A DNA stretch of 64,000 bases from Liolophura sinensis (taxonomy: Eukaryota > Mollusca > Polyplacophora > Chitonida > Chitonidae): NCBI RefSeq assembly GCF_032854445.1, contig NC_088301.1, positions 34,027,187 to 34,091,186 of the forward strand. Direction: 5' to 3'. Below, one piece after another: positions 37,991-52,728 of the stretch; position 1 is the first letter of the stretch, and every line of letters begins with the position of its first letter. A program made the translations under genes and the position numbers. A model generated the notes under the pieces. That model ran no database searches, was not told where the DNA came from, and worked only from the letters and a program-made list of their open reading frames with translations.

Positions 37991-38910
37991 GCCTTGTAGG
38001 GGTGCTATATATCACTACGCAACATCAACGTAACGGCCTACACTGGAGGAACTTACAAAACCATCAGTCCTCTTCAAACAGAGGAGTTTATCCGTACTTT
38101 CCCGCCAAACTGATATACCACAACTTTACTGAGCTCCAAAAATGAATAAATCTCCACTCCAGAAGCTGTACAACCAAACTTGTATCTGCTCCCTTACAAG
38201 TAGCGTACAGGTACATCTCCACTTGGTATTTCTCCACTATCTATACTACTATTCCTCACAGATTTAATCTATAGAATTTCGCCTTGTGTAAATGCTTCGG
38301 TGTTTAATAAAATTGGTCACCGCTATATAAACGTCAAAAACAACACTACAGTTCGACTGCATACAAGGGTTATCATATTTCGTCGTTCATCTAGTTGCAC
38401 GAATTTTTCATCAACAACATCTATGTGAAATTAGAGGAAAACATATATCAACAGCGTACAGGTATTCCGATGGGTACAAAATTTGCGATGGGTACAAGAA
38501 CACTTGCACGACTATATGCTGAAATCATTGCACCAGGACAGATCTTTTTCATTCACTAAACAGTACGTTGATAGTCATGTAGCTTTAAATAATCCATATA
38601 TAGCAAACGCAGTGAGATATTTCCGCCTTGGCCTTATTTAAAGGACACTACACATGGCACCTCTTATCTACATCTATATTTGTACAAACTCTAATTCAGT
38701 TTCCTCTCACCGAATTTACGACCAGAGTGATAGTTTAATTTTTGACTGTGCAAATTATCCTTCCCTGGACAGAGATACACCGAAGGGACCTGCATATGGT
38801 GTGTTCATCTCTCGCCTTGTAGTCTTTGCTAGATTTGGTGTGTTATGATGATTTCAGTCAACGTCAGAAATTATTACTGAAAAAAACTGTGTCAAGGTTA
38901 ATCCGTTAAA
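37990..38910 (+). pseudogene. Decayed reverse transcriptase of an unnamed non-LTR-like retroelement
   Basis: Pieces in order over several frames: 'SRSCTTKLVSAPLQV', 'STWYFSTIYTTIPHRF' (around the first catalytic Asp, here Y for D), 'YQQRTGIPMGTKFAMG' (motif B), 'NNPYIANAVRYF', then 'DQSDSLIFDCANYPSLD', 'PKGPAYGVFISRLVVFAR' and 'YDDFSQRQKLLLKK'. This is the same C-terminal signature as at 53496-53790 and 63195-63537. The family is common in marine invertebrate genomes and somewhat resembles Penelope-like RTs; I cannot name it. Confidence 0.6.
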
Positions 38911-38929
38911 AGCTTTCACTGTAAGTTTC

Positions 38930-39585
38930 TTAAGTTTTACAATGAGTATATATTATTATTTAGTTTATTGGTCTTTATCCCGTTGAGTATATATATGAAT
39001 CTTTGACAACTTATAATATATATTCTGTTTTCATTCATTCTCGTAAAATATTCCATGCGTCTATCCATTATATTCCGTCCAAATTTTGTGCTTAATACAG
39101 CTTTTAGTTCTTTCGTGGTTTGTGGTAAGTCTTTTCGTTAAACGTATAGATTATGGACGATATAGATAATGATTTTCACCACTCACATTAGGCATTTTTT
39201 TTATATATTTCTGTATATTAGCTTCTGAATTAAATTCTGCTGAACTGTACTGTGATAATGAGTAACATTGCTGAAAAGCAAATCTGACATTAAATAGCTA
39301 TTGTAAAGCCAGCCAAAAGTTATTCTGAGGTTAGAAATTGACGAAGAGTTGAGAGTTATGTTTATTTACCCAGCTCAAGTACATATCCCTGCAGAAAGCT
39401 AACTGACTCTAACAGAACACATACTTATGTTACAATCAGGATAATGAAGAAGATTTAGGTCAATTAAATCTTTACTCCACAATATCAAACTTTATAAAAG
39501 ATAGAACCTGAATATTCCGAGACAAACATTAAACCACATTTCTTTATTTGAGCATTTTAGATACAAAGCTGCGCATCCCACCTAA
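38930..39585. other. Non-coding stretch
   Basis: Nothing recognisable. Confidence 0.35.
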
Positions 39586-39587
39586 AT

Positions 39588-39758
39588 AGGTCAAACGATG
39601 TTACTTACTACAGGTCAGATAATGTAACTTATAATAGGTCAAATAATGCTACTTACAATAGATCAAATAATGTTACTTACTATGGATCAAACAATGTTAC
39701 TTACTTTAGGTCAAATAATGTTACTTAATATAGATCAAATAATGTTAGTATAGGTATT
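39588..39758. repeat. 24-bp minisatellite
   Basis: Seven tandem units near 'aggtcaaataatgttacttactat', with point differences between units. Confidence 0.85.
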
Positions 39759-40221
39759 AGTATTGTTTTAGCGAAAATTCCAACCATTCACCATTTCTGC
39801 ATGTCAGTCTCAAGTCCAGTTAACATTTGAGACAACAGCCAAGTTTCTGTACAAGATCCATACTGTCTGCAGCATGTGGGCTGCTGGAGAAAAAAACGAG
39901 TTTAGTAGGAAGGGTTAATTGGTTCATTTTTTTGCATTAGGTGTTAACCCACTCCTTAACGAACACTTTATAGGCAATAATTCAGTTTTAAATCTACTTT
40001 TTTATATTTTACGTCGTGATTGACACATAAGTGATCACCAGGAAGTGACGCGTAGGATTTGGACAAGCCATAACACCTCCACCGAACCCTAAAGGATTTT
40101 GGATAAGATCGGAGTCAAAAAGAGCGAATGTAATGGGTCTACTTTTGTAACTTTAGTAAATTGGATAAACCATTTTCAATTATTATCTAGCATAATCTAC
40201 CGTCGCGGATCTCAATTACCG

Positions 40222-40945
40222 CCAGAGCAGCGATGATATTGTGAAAGTGGGCACGTATACTAAGTTTGGGCCTTATATCAATGTAAATGCTTAAACAGTA
40301 CCAACTTATTAGTCCCCTAGCACGATATTAGGTAACAAAAAATGCAGAGTTAGTTAAAAAAAAATACAGTGGTGTTAACAGCAATTTATTAGCAGTCCAC
40401 TCGTCCACAGAAAAGACAGAAACTTTACGGATTTATTATTGTTTATTGAATGCCGGGAAACCGAATCAAGACTTCAAATGGGCTTTAGTGGTTTGTGTTA
40501 AGCGTCGTTTTGGGACTTGGCCGTTCAGTTATTGACCCAGAACTTCCATTTTAGTGCACGGCTTGTATACGAATGTCTGTTTCGACGCACAGACTTATAC
40601 GAGTGTCATACGAATGTCGGATCGCTTTCGACAGATTATTTAGATGTGCCTTAAAAGTCTCCACTGCGTCATTTCAGTATTATGTAGGCTGTTTTCAGAT
40701 GTTTGTAGATATTTGACTTTACACATTTCAACCCAACTAAAAAAGGTCAAAAGAAGTTTGTTTTTTGGCATATAGTGTAACAATACCCATTACTTTGTTG
40801 TTTTGAACATGTGTATTTGCACTAAACTTTAATATAGAATGTCCTATTTGCATGTGTGTGATGTGTGTGACTATTTGCCAGTTATCACATTATCGTCGCT
40901 GCTCTGTTTTTACTCTCTATGCTGTTCGTCTTTAATTGTATGATA
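40222..40945. mobile_element. Possible inverted-repeat (MITE-like) element
   Basis: 'cagagcagcgatgatattgt' near 40223 is mirrored by 'cattatcgtcgctgctctg' near 40888 in reverse. The right end continues 'tttttactctctatgctgt', which is also found at 50165-50185 and 60155-60175. No transposase lies inside. Confidence 0.4.
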
Positions 40946-43900
40946 TTGGTTTCCGTAAAGCCATTGCGCTGTGAAATACTTTTTCATAAAGTTAAAGATT
41001 ACCTTAACTGAGCAGATGTCTGACATGTCACGATATATTGTTACCACAGTCATATATGATTACATATGTATTGAAATTGAGGGTTCCAAGGTGACATTTT
41101 CTCATTTTTATCATCCCACCTCTGGTAATAAAACGAAACAAACATTTTATTACAAGGTTTGGTTCTCCACCTAAACCATTAAAGAACAACATAATTGTCT
41201 CCATTGCTGGAGGTAGTAAACCTACCGACCATTGAATATGTACGCCCAACTGCAGCCTTCTTCGTCCATTCAAATATGTGGTGCTTAGATAAAAAAAAAA
41301 AACAACATTCTATCAAAAAATGCGGTGCCTATTTGTGGACATCGGCATATTATGCGATAAAATGTCCGTATTAACGTCGTAATCGTAATATATGTCAAAT
41401 CACTTTATACAAACACTTCCAGTTATACAGTTTCAAATTCAGGTTAAACAGGTTTCTATGTAAAGTCCGACAGTGTCGCTCAAATTCCTGGTTTATCTGG
41501 CAAAAAAAAAAAAATAAATAAATAAAAATTGCTAGTTTAACGACTTGTTCCCAACAGAAGCAAAAACCGCTTCAGACGATGATCTCTTACATTTGGCATT
41601 CACATTGAGGTGAACAAGAAAGTATGAGTGATATGAACACGATAGCCCGTCCCTTCCACCCAGCACTGGTGTAATTTAGGTTCCTTTTAAATTTTGGGCG
41701 GTTTTGATTAATTTCCGTTTTCCATGGCAACGTAGCGAATATAGCCAGTTTTTAAAACGTGAACACAGTAAAACCAAGTGGCTTCTCACAGGGATTCCAC
41801 TTTTGGGTTCTTAAGGTAATAAGGTACTTTCTATTTAAACTAGGTCTGAGCTGATCAGATTTCTTGTTTCTGAAGAAACCAACGGAAAATACAAAAACAG
41901 CTATTTCTGACCTTTACACATACAAAGCTGTGAAACCCGTCGATGTGATTGTGTGGTTCACATTTTGTGATCTGGGAGTCTTCCAGATTTCCACCTAGTA
42001 AGAAAATTGCTCTACATATTCGGCAGCTACCAAGATCAACACGTACAGGAGAACTTAAGACACAATTCAACTTAACCAGGGTGTTGCGTCGGGTCGTGAG
42101 AACTCGTGTATGCAAGATAACGACTCGCCTCGACTGGCTTGTACGTTGTATGCAGATCAATCATATGGGTAAAGTTATATGGGTATCGGCGTCTGGAACC
42201 AACTCCATACGATGAGTTGAGATTCGATCAGTGTTAGCTTTAATCTTTCACTATCGGCCAAATCCGGATCCGCCAGCTTTTGAAGTTGGCAAGTGAGCCT
42301 TGGAACTGTTCATTTCATCCCAGAATTGTCGCAAAGTATTTTCGGACTTACGCTTACGTTTAACACTTTAGTTCAATACCATTTAGACACAGACTAGAAT
42401 GGGATAAGCTTGCGCTACATACAAAAGAGCAGCAGACATCAAGAAGATCTTGTCGATATTCCTCACACGATACCCAAATCAGATTTCAGACGTGAAGTAT
42501 AAAAAATGCCATCAAGGCTAAAGCATTTACATGAAATATCGATTGGACGCTTCTTGTAAACTCTGCGCTTCGGGGTACGCAAAATCATGGCCTTAAACCA
42601 GCGTTTTATCGTTTGGGTAATGAACACCATGCAGTCTTGTGATTATGTATACTGTGAATAAAGTGCCACATCCGCTGCCATAGCCACACACTAGTTCTGT
42701 ACACTAGTATGTCGGTGTTTTTCATGCTTCGTCTTGGTAGACTAGAGATGTCTGGGTCACGTCGTGTAGACTCGACGGTATCAAAACGGCCGATAAAAAT
42801 GATTGCCGCCACACGAGCCTTGGCTTGACAACAGTAGGATCGGTTAAGTGGACCTGGTCAGCAAGGATCGATACTTGGGTGACAAGCTTGGACAAGAGGA
42901 GAACGAAATTGTCTCGGAGCGATTTTAATCAAAGACGAACATGTCTCCAAGAAGGCTATTTATTACGTTTACGCCATTCCCCAAATTGTAAACCTGTCGT
43001 AGATATACATGGGTATTTTCAGATATTTATATAATTGCGCAGGGATTTTAACGTGGTTTAAACGTTTCTGGACTACCTTCAGTTTGCAATACTACACTTT
43101 ATTAAAAACCCAAGACCTTGATCTCAGAATAAGGACATTATTAATCCTGAAATTAAATCTGCAACAACACACTTCCACTAAGGACAGTAGTCACTGGAAC
43201 AGTTCAGAAGCATTGCGGCCCATTATAAATTAATTTGACTTTCAACCATTCAATTCATTCAACCAGTTACTTACAAATGCTGATGGAAAACGCAAAACGT
43301 CATTTTTATATTCACTTTTCTTCAAAAAAAAAAAAACGACTGCGTCTTGAGGTCTCGTGAGCTCACAAATGGTTCTACAAAATAAATTCTAGACAATCTC
43401 TTTTACAGATCAGTAGCATTCCAAGCTTAAAGCGATCCTTAACCACAGGGCGTTTAAATCTGCTCGGAGATTTCTATGTTTTTGTAGAAGGAATTTTGTT
43501 TTCACCACCACCACCAAGACATAATAAGCTATGAGGATGGAAGACGGATTTGCAAACAGAGGTCGTTTTGCGAACGTGGTGGATTTATTACCATGAACAT
43601 AAAGCCTTATTGATTTACACTACACTGCTAAATCTATATATGACGCCCCATAACGCTTGGGGTGACGCGTTCAATAGTCCGTTTCCAAGATTGCCTATTG
43701 TTTCCTCTTTTGTCATTTCCAGTGAAGAATTACTCATATAAACAGCAATGAAAAGGCGACTTAAAGGGCTTTGGATCTGTGGCTCATAGCAGCCTTGCAA
43801 AGTGAATATAGCGCTACAGTTTCATCCCATCCAGATTTCCCTCTGATATCGTCGACAGTGGCAAATTCGCATGTGGGGTGGTAATTCAAAGAAAATTCTG

Positions 43901-46435
43901 CTTTTGTATTTTGTCGAATCGTTAGATTTTCTCCCGATGTCTTTTCAGGAAACAGAGTAGACACATTAAAAGTAATTGAATTATAACTTTGACATTTTTG
44001 AAAAGATTAGGAATCCACACATAGTCGGTTAATTATAATCAAATACTAATAACCTCACAACCCTTTGTGCGTCTAGATTTGTAAGAGCAATGCTGCATTT
44101 TTGTTTCTCTAACTGATCTTTACAGTAAAGGCGCTGCATTCTGTGTCAGCAGCACATCGATGATGATAAACCGGTGTCACACGTTTGCAAGGTTCTTTTT
44201 CACAAAATGGAGCAAACATGTTCATAAATACTTTTGCTTTATTGCTCTTTTGTTTTTGTATACAAAGACGAGAGAATGGTAAGATTGTATCATCCATGTG
44301 TGCCAATGCGACGAGGATATCGAACTCAGCTGTCATTTAATTACCACGCTTCTGCTTTCCCCTATGGCGAGATTTCACAGAAAAAGGTGACGATATTCAA
44401 ACTAGGCTGGTAGCATATGGGCAAAAACGACAGATTGCCCAAAGGGCATTCGAGAGTCTCCTTGACCTGACATCCAGCCATCATCCGTGGAGAGTGGCCT
44501 CATTTCCACCGCGGTGACGTCACAGGGGTTTCTGACCTCAATCCTTCTTCAGTCCTTGACGGCCACCTCTGAGGTGTATTAATCATAGAGGGTTTCGCAA
44601 ACCCGCCAGTCCGATTAATGACGTGGAGAACATTTAGAAAGAGTGTCACGACAAATCAGAAAAGCCGTTCATCATCGGATTGCACACCCTCCCGAGCCAT
44701 CAAAGGCTGTGCCAGGAAATTGGAATTCCAGCATCATCATGTGGACTAATGGTAGCACCATTCCCGCTCCCTTGACCGAAGAATTAAGGTATATGCAAAG
44801 CCATATAAAGAAGGGCAATTGTCTTTGTACAATGCATATACAGCGCAGTATAATGCCGTTTATTAAGGCGATGGAAGATTTACACACAAGGTGCAAGTTC
44901 AAACAAGCAGATAAATCAGAAATACCACACTTAAGTTCTTATTGCAACAAATGATTTCATATTCTAATGACTTACTGTTGAACATTTGGAATTGTCTTAG
45001 CTCTTAGCTAAGGTATAAAGGGCTATCCTGTGATTTTAACCAAAGTTTGAATTGAGATTTTTTGATATTTTGGCCTATTACTAAAGCTGAACCCTCCTTG
45101 ACAAACAATATAACTCAACAATCCTGTCCAAACGAATTTGAAATAAAGTATGGGAATTTTATGTCAAAACTTCTCTCTACTTTTACACAACAACATTTGA
45201 TTTACAGTCATTCTGCAGCCCAAATTAGTTAAAGATGAAGAGAAAAGTTGATGACTTTCAAGCAGAACCGAGAACTTATTTAGATAATTTCACATATTTC
45301 AGCGTGGTTATATATTTTCATGTAGGCTTTACGATGTTATCATGAAAGTATGGTCATATAGGTAAACGAAAATAACGATACAAACAAATCATAGCTGGTC
45401 TTTATTAAATCCGTAACCCAGTCGGCTAACATCACGTTCCATGTCAATAATCAACACAACCTTTAAGACAAACGAAAATTTAGTCAGTATCCAAATTTTA
45501 TTATGCCATGGCTTGTAAGTTGTATTTCAGTTGCACTTTGGGTGCAGCGCGATGCATGCCCCTGTCCGCAGGATTTTGCAGCAGGTCACTAGACATTCTA
45601 TACACTCCATATATACTCACAACAGAATTATATTGAAACTTTTTGATGAATGCTTTTAATGGAAAGTCTTTGACATACCAGTTTTTGTGGTAATAACTTG
45701 CAACTTCACTCGAAACCAGCGCCCAGCACATATGATTTAACAAATGGTACAGGCGATATGTGTACACGCCATGTATATATATGACTTTCGGAATATTTGG
45801 TGTCCAAGTAACCATACATTGAATCTAGCAACCTTGTCGGAAAGATAACCAGACAGGAAACCGATGATATAAATCAAGAAAGAATTAATTCAGATGTGCT
45901 AATTGATCACGACACTGATATAGAATTACAATGTCAGTTGCGCTTTGATCATAACTGTTCCTTTATCCAACGTTACGGTCTATTTCAACACGGTGAATAT
46001 ACATTCCAGGGAATAGTGTAAAATTTAAGAGAGTGAAGGTGTTTGACGGAATAACCTTGACACACACACGCACACGCGCCTTGAATTTTCACTGGAAAAT
46101 AACAGCCATAATGGCACATTGAGGAATATCGTGAAAAATAATATATGAACATTCACCACTAAAGCGGTAGCAGAGGACTTTACTAACAGTCTACAGATAT
46201 CAATGCATCTACTTTCATTGCACCACATCTTTTTCACGAAACGCTGCAATCAAAGGGCTACGGAGATACCTGTCTTTATATTTGGCCTGGAAATTATTCA
46301 CGGATTCCATGTTGGAAATTTGATTTGGATGTTATTATACCTAGAATAGTCTCACAACAACGAAAACATTTGGCTAATTCGCGCTTAGGTGATAAAGTAC
46401 TACCCACTTAATTATTTTTCACATATTCCTTTTGA
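40946..46435. other. Non-coding stretch
   Basis: Scattered short frames up to about 103 codons (for example 44643-44954) lack any family signature, signal or splice context. I treat them as chance. Confidence 0.4.
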
Positions 46436-46770
46436 CGGCTTCGATGGCCTAATGCATTAGAGCGTCCGCCTCGAAGTCTTAACGCCTGAAGGCCAATCCA
46501 AAGAATTTAAAACTGGTACTTCTTGCCGCCTCGCTTGGCACAGCGCTGAGAGAGCAACAGGACTGGTTAGCTCGGTGTCAGTATAATGTGACTGGGTGCG
46601 GTGTCTTTAGCATGATACTTCAGTGGTGACATGGACTCGCCCAACCACAGTCATGGACTCGCACAACCACGATAAGACACGGTATATGTACACATCCCTA
46701 ATGACTCCTCGTCGTCATATGACTGCAAAATTGTTAAGTACGACGTAAAACCCCAAGGATATATACACAC
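46436..46770 (+). mobile_element. Second tRNA-derived SINE family
   Basis: The head 'ggcttcgatggcctaatgca' / 'ttagagcgtccgcctcgaag' is tRNA-like. The body includes 'cagcgctgagagagcaacag' and the end is 'aaattgttaagtacgacgta' / 'aaacccc'. The tail resembles, but is not the same as, the tail of the main SINE family ('attcttgagtacggcgtaaa'), which suggests a shared 3' module. Confidence 0.7.
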
Positions 46771-46774
46771 ACAT

Positions 46775-49700
46775 TTTCCTTCTGGAAGTGGGTTTTAGTT
46801 TGTAGGGGTTTTTTTTGGGAAACAAGTTTTGTGATCATGTTGCGTTTGATACGTCCTTTCCTAGTTTGCAAGAGATATACGGATCTAGGACTTGGCACTT
46901 AGACTGAATACTGTAAACTAGTCATTCATGCATCAAGACATTGCCTGCAGCCAGGAGTTATGATCTCCTTCCGCGACGATAACATGAATGCTGCATGGAA
47001 CCCTTTTTCTGTGCGTTTATGCTGTGTACAAACGTCTTCAAAACATGTCTAATGTCAGTAAAGTGAATGATACTGACAAAAAGTTGATTAAATCCACCCA
47101 TTCTAACCAAAGAGTGAGTACAACACGATAACTGGAATGACAAAATTACAGCATAAGGTGACATCGGATCGTCCAAAATAATGAATATCCATAAATTTAT
47201 TCGTATTGATATACATATACCCTGAACATTCCCATCAATAGTGTGGCTTTAATTTTGTTCCATTTTGACAGCTTCTACCAGCGGAAATTAGAGGATTTGG
47301 CTTGCTTGTAATCTAGTCTTCCGAACCTTGTAAAAGTTAACAGTATACATGTGTAACGCACGCCAGAATTATCGATAAATCGCTAATCACCTCTCCCTGA
47401 ACACAGATAAATTTCAATGATATAGCAAGAAGAATAATTCATTCTAATCCTTGGAAGGTTTACTATAGTATGAACATCTAATACATCCAGCCCACACCAC
47501 CCAAGACTCTCTAAGGTTTTACTTAACACTATTTCCGATTAAATGCCGTTACAGTATATTGTCAACCTAGCTGGGGTACTAGACTACTAGACGTAGAAAG
47601 GCAAATAATGTTGGTCGCTTCGAATGAAGCACAACAACGTTGATTAGAGCACAATTTGCCAGACTCTGAAACCTGGTCCACAATACAATAAATTCACAAT
47701 TCTAATACTCTTCAATTCCGATGCAAAATATGAAATGCAAATCATAGTTACACCAGCTTCTGGCTCTCCAACAGTTTTCATGCATCGTTGGACAGCTTGA
47801 CTAATAATAAAACCTTTCTTCAGTACGGTCTCACTATCTTCAATATAAAAGGCAACCGCATAGCGAGTTAAACCGCATAGCGAGTTAGATCAGCGAAAGC
47901 AGGGTGATTGTTGGCAAATGGCCACATGTAACCGGTGAAATCCTGATTCTTGTCAATTTACTCCAACAGTTGTAAGAATGAATCTTTTCTGGAAAAAAAT
48001 GGTTCTGTATTTCTTGTAGATGTTTATATTAGCTTTTGGAATCTCAGGGCTATCAGCCAAGATACTTAAAGAGATAATTATGTGCGGATCCCGCCATGTA
48101 AATCTGCCGTGAAAGACACAACTCAAGGCCAGCTGTAATGCCAATAAGATTTTGGTGTAGAGATTTACTATGATTGCCGTGAAGTGCCATTGCGCAATGG
48201 CCATTTTTTTTAACATCTCGATGGCGCCATGTAGCAATGCCATAAAGCGATGCCAAGACAGAATACTAGGAGGCGGCAGAATGGAGAAATTCGATGGAGC
48301 TATGGATATATGCAATGGAGCAATGGAACTAATAAGACGGGGGCTTAGGCGGGCTGTGATGTAGTGATGGAAATTAATTGTTTAATCAGAGTGATTGTTT
48401 TACAGACATTTAAAGTATTAAATCAATATTTAGATTTAATACTAAATCAATATTTAGATTTAGATTGTTTAGTGTTATCTTTAAAATGTTTAAATGTCTA
48501 AATGGTTAATTATTCTAATATCTAAAATACATGATATAGTATTTTAAATTGACTCAACAATTAGATAGCGGCTTTAGTTCCAGAGTGTATAAATTTTATT
48601 GTTTAAAATGTATATTGTATTCCTGCAAACGTGGAAAATCGTGCACTCGAGGAACTAACATCTTTCCAGTGTACACACGTGGTATCAGTAATGTGACCTA
48701 AAACCTTAATGATTTATTCATGTTTGGACCAGACTACGGAGACTGAGAGAAACCAAAATAGCATTTCCATTTCCTGCTTGTGAACAGGCCGAATTTTGAG
48801 AAATCGCCTAAATTAATGACTTTAAAATATCGTCTGATCTTAACTATTTGTGAGTTAACTTGCAATTTTCACACCGGGACTTGTTCAACAAGCATGCCCA
48901 CTTTCCATCCATTGCCCGAACACTGCAACTTACTGCCTCATCTCTCCATTACATATCACCACTCCTTCACCTGCTTGTTGCCTGTTGAAAGGCGCACTCT
49001 TTCCCAACAAAACCCCACTTTCCCTCATCGCCCCCACCCCACGGGTCTATCGCTCAATCGAATTGTTTAATTGTTATGATGACAACTATTTTCATTACTT
49101 CTTGTTACTGAGTGCATAAGAATACAGGATTAAACCAGAGCAACGGTCACTGGGCTAGAATGCCACTTCGTGGATGTCGTAAATTGCGTACTTAAAAGGT
49201 CAATTGACACTGGCGAAATAATGTTCCGTTCGATACGGATGCGGTAAAATGCATGACAACAGCATCTCACATGGAATAAGACATTAAAGCCCTGTCAATT
49301 AGGTGGTATTAGTCTAAAAAAGGTGTCGGCCTATTTTAGCTTTTTTGAATGGCATTTAGATGCGTGGAGGTCAAAAGAATCACCATTTTTCTCATGGATA
49401 ACGTCACAGGCTTTACTTCGTTCCATATTTCTTCAGGATATTATCAAGTGAATGATGTCATTTTTTTGATAACAGCATTTTATAGTACCTTCACCAAAAA
49501 TGCAGCACTAAATCAATTCCGAGATCTACCGCAGTCAAAATTAGTGACATACACAACATGAATAATAAACACCATTACAACACATTTAGATGGGGTTTCA
49601 GAGTTGCACATTGTTTTCCCTATCTCTGTATTAAAAAGGACACAAGATCCCCTTAATCCAACAGGAAAGGATGCTGGCATCTCAGATGGTATGGAAGAAA

Positions 49701-50105
49701 ATGAAGAAATTTATTGCAATCAAATACAAATCTTTTTTTTTTGATGTAAAAATAATAAATTAGGGATATTTGGAAGTTGCAAAGCGATCATTTTGTTTGC
49801 TGATTATCTCCGATGCCTAGATAATAAAGCGGCACACCACCACCTTAAGGGGCGTTGGTCCAAGGCCTCGACTTAGGAATGGTCATGCGAGTTTACATAA
49901 TCAGTTCACTTATCATTTGTTTTGTTTTGCTTTTTCTTTTCTTGTCAAAACCAACATGCTCATATGGACCCAATAACAGTTTCAACACACCATTGCGACC
50001 TATATACTAGTCGTCTAGAGTGACCTGCTTGTCGCGTACACCTGTGAGTTTAGGGAATGGAATCAGTCGTGACACAGACAAACGCTGTGACTCTCTCTCG
50101 ATGGT
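46775..50105. other. Non-coding stretch
   Basis: No gene seen. A two-unit 24-bp repeat ('aaatcaatatttagatttaa') lies at about 48419-48466. Confidence 0.4.
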
Positions 50106-50119
50106 CCGGATTTCACTTG

Positions 50120-50205
50120 TTACGTGTGACCAGTTGCCAATTATCACACTGCCGTCACTGTTCTGGTTTTACTCTCTATGCTGTAATCCTTAATATGCTG
50201 ATGTT
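50120..50205. mobile_element. End fragment of the inverted-repeat element family
   Basis: 'agttgccaattatcacactg' and 'tggttttactctctatgctg' match the right ends at 40880-40940 and 60140-60175. Confidence 0.4.
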
Positions 50206-52725
50206 TCCCTTCGAGGAGCTATTCATTGCACACCAAAGAAGGTGGTTTCGTACATTCCCTGATCAAGAGAATGTTTTTTTAGATACAAAAAAGACAAACT
50301 AGTCAGGAAATATTTTTAAACCACATGAAATATTTTGATGACGGAATTTTTATTGTCACCAAAAAAATATATCCACAAGTATGGAATTTCCCACTGGATA
50401 TTACGCTCGCTTCACGGCTGCGTACAGTGTACAAATCTGTAACAAGTCTGGAGGCACAGCTGTATTGTCCTATTCATAAGCAGTTAAACTGTCAAATAAA
50501 ATGAAATGAAATATATTTCTTCCAACATATTTCTTCCAACAAATCCATGGGGATTTATGGATGGGGAAAAACGCTTGTATCCATTTTTAGTTCATTCTCC
50601 TGATAAATATATTTTCCAGTGAACCCTTAAAACTTTTAGATAGATGAAAAATGTCGGAACCTTCAAAAGAAGAAAAGCAATCTCCAGAAATACAAATTGT
50701 TGAATATGAAAGTACAGATGTGTTATAGGTCCAAGTATACGTTTGGCCATTTGCTTTACCGTATCAAATCTGATTTAATCCAGTATAAAGACAAAGCTCC
50801 TACGTCAGCTAAGCGAGTGAAGTATGACCAATTTGCATTTTCACCATTAGTCAAGATTTTGCTTTGACTGTTCATAAAAGTCGTACAAATAAGCTTGGTT
50901 ATTCTCAAGTACCGATAACTTCGTGTAGCTGAAGTTTTCATTTATTTGTTAATTTCACCGTTGTTTAGAACGTGCTCTAGACTTTCCAACAACTGGAGTG
51001 GAAACCATCATGAGGCATACTAGATTTCACGGCAACCGCACTGGTGAGACCTGAGTCATTGTGCTGCATTTGCAAGCTAACAATAAGGCCTCGTAGGTTC
51101 TGTATAACTGAAGTCACATAACAGAAAGAATCGAATTGAGCTGTGTATAAAATAAAATAAAAAGAAAAAACAACAACTCAAAAGCAGCAACTCAAAATGG
51201 TAACTGATAGCACACATATCCAAGTGAAATTGACATTCTTATGTTTGGAATGTAAAAATGATGATAACTAGCTGGTAGTTTGGCCGATCTTTGCACCATC
51301 GTTTATAGTCGAGCATATACACCAATTAATGGCTGCACATACGTACAATACCTGTATTACGTTTCCATAGTGACCCCCTTTGAAAGGTTTTTTTTTCTAA
51401 TGGCCTTTCAACAGTATCATGGGATTGTTGGAGCGTTTCTAGTGGTAGATAAAGCATGTTTCAAAAAAAAAAAACAGTCACCCTTGGGTAGATGGCTTTT
51501 TGTTCAACGTAATGCGATAGCGTTAGCTTGATAAAAGACAAAACTCAATTCTTCACTACAAGCCTAATAGCTGCTCTGACAGGAAGACGAGTCAAGACTG
51601 TGCATGGCCTTCCAAGGATTATATTTCAGCGGCTGGCAAGATCCTGTTGAAAAAAGTAGACCATACACCGCTTCATCACACAGCCGCAAGCATAAAAAGG
51701 GATATATCTTTTCGCAAGCTCTTTGTGTGAGAGATAAATTCAGTCAAACGAGAAGCGACATCAAGAGAAACATTGAGATAAAATTGTTTTCCAGGAGTTC
51801 ATTGTGTTTGTAGGTGTCTGGAAAATTACATTTAGTGGACTGAAATTGAGGAATGATTCAATTCTGATGTCGATAGAATACTACAAATGCTTCAATTACT
51901 AGGATATCGTTGCCATGGCATCCTTTGGTCAGAACCTTTTATGCTGAAGAAGTAGAGGATAGACCGTTGTTTCGGCAAGAAATGAAACAAAGAGAATGGT
52001 AATGTCCCAAAGAACAAATTAGAATCTTCATATTGTATCTTCATAAACATTTATAGCGGAACAAACCTGAAAAGTTTTTGATGGATGACAAAACAACTTC
52101 CAAAAACATTTCATAAAGAGTATATTATCATTTCTTTGATCATTATACAGTTCCCTAAATTAGACAATAAGTTCTTAGTACTCAGAAATATTGTTGTGTT
52201 TATCTTCGGATTTCTACGGCTTGCACGAAAAACTAAATTAAAACACATGGAAAACAGACAAAAAATCGACATTATAAAAATTACCCCGCTACAGCAGATT
52301 CCAGTTTGTTCCTAATTAAACTCGTCGACATCTGAACGACACTAGCTTTCCTTGGGGCTCATCTACTTCATTTTGATCATGACCTACACTGGGTACAATT
52401 AACAACCAATAAACGATATTAACAAACGTTACAAAACATAGCCACAGAAAAAAGATTACGACAAAATGGAAACTTATTGCTGAAGGAAAAACCCATATAA
52501 CTCGGTTTTAAGAACATTTACCCCATTTCTTAGTATGTTAGGTATTTCCGTCAAATTTACTGAAACTCAGGCATGAGTAAGATTCAATAATCTTTGTTGA
52601 CATTTGAACTGAGAGAACCCGTGTCATTTCACTGAAGATATTCATTCTGCATTAAAGGAAACGGTATTCTATCGGAAAGAAACTTATATTCATTTCACCA
52701 TATAGGATATTGTCATAGTGATTTG
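50206..52725. other. Non-coding stretch
   Basis: Only chance reading frames seen. Confidence 0.4.
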
Positions 52726-52728
52726 AAA

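Noticed and set aside
44643-44954. 103-codon plus-strand frame as a gene
   Set aside because: No recognisable domain, signal, splice partners or repeat link; length is within chance for this window.
47953-48315. 120-codon minus-strand frame
   Set aside because: Low-complexity sequence with 'gcaatggc/gccattgc' short repeats, no family signature, and overlapping frames on both strands.
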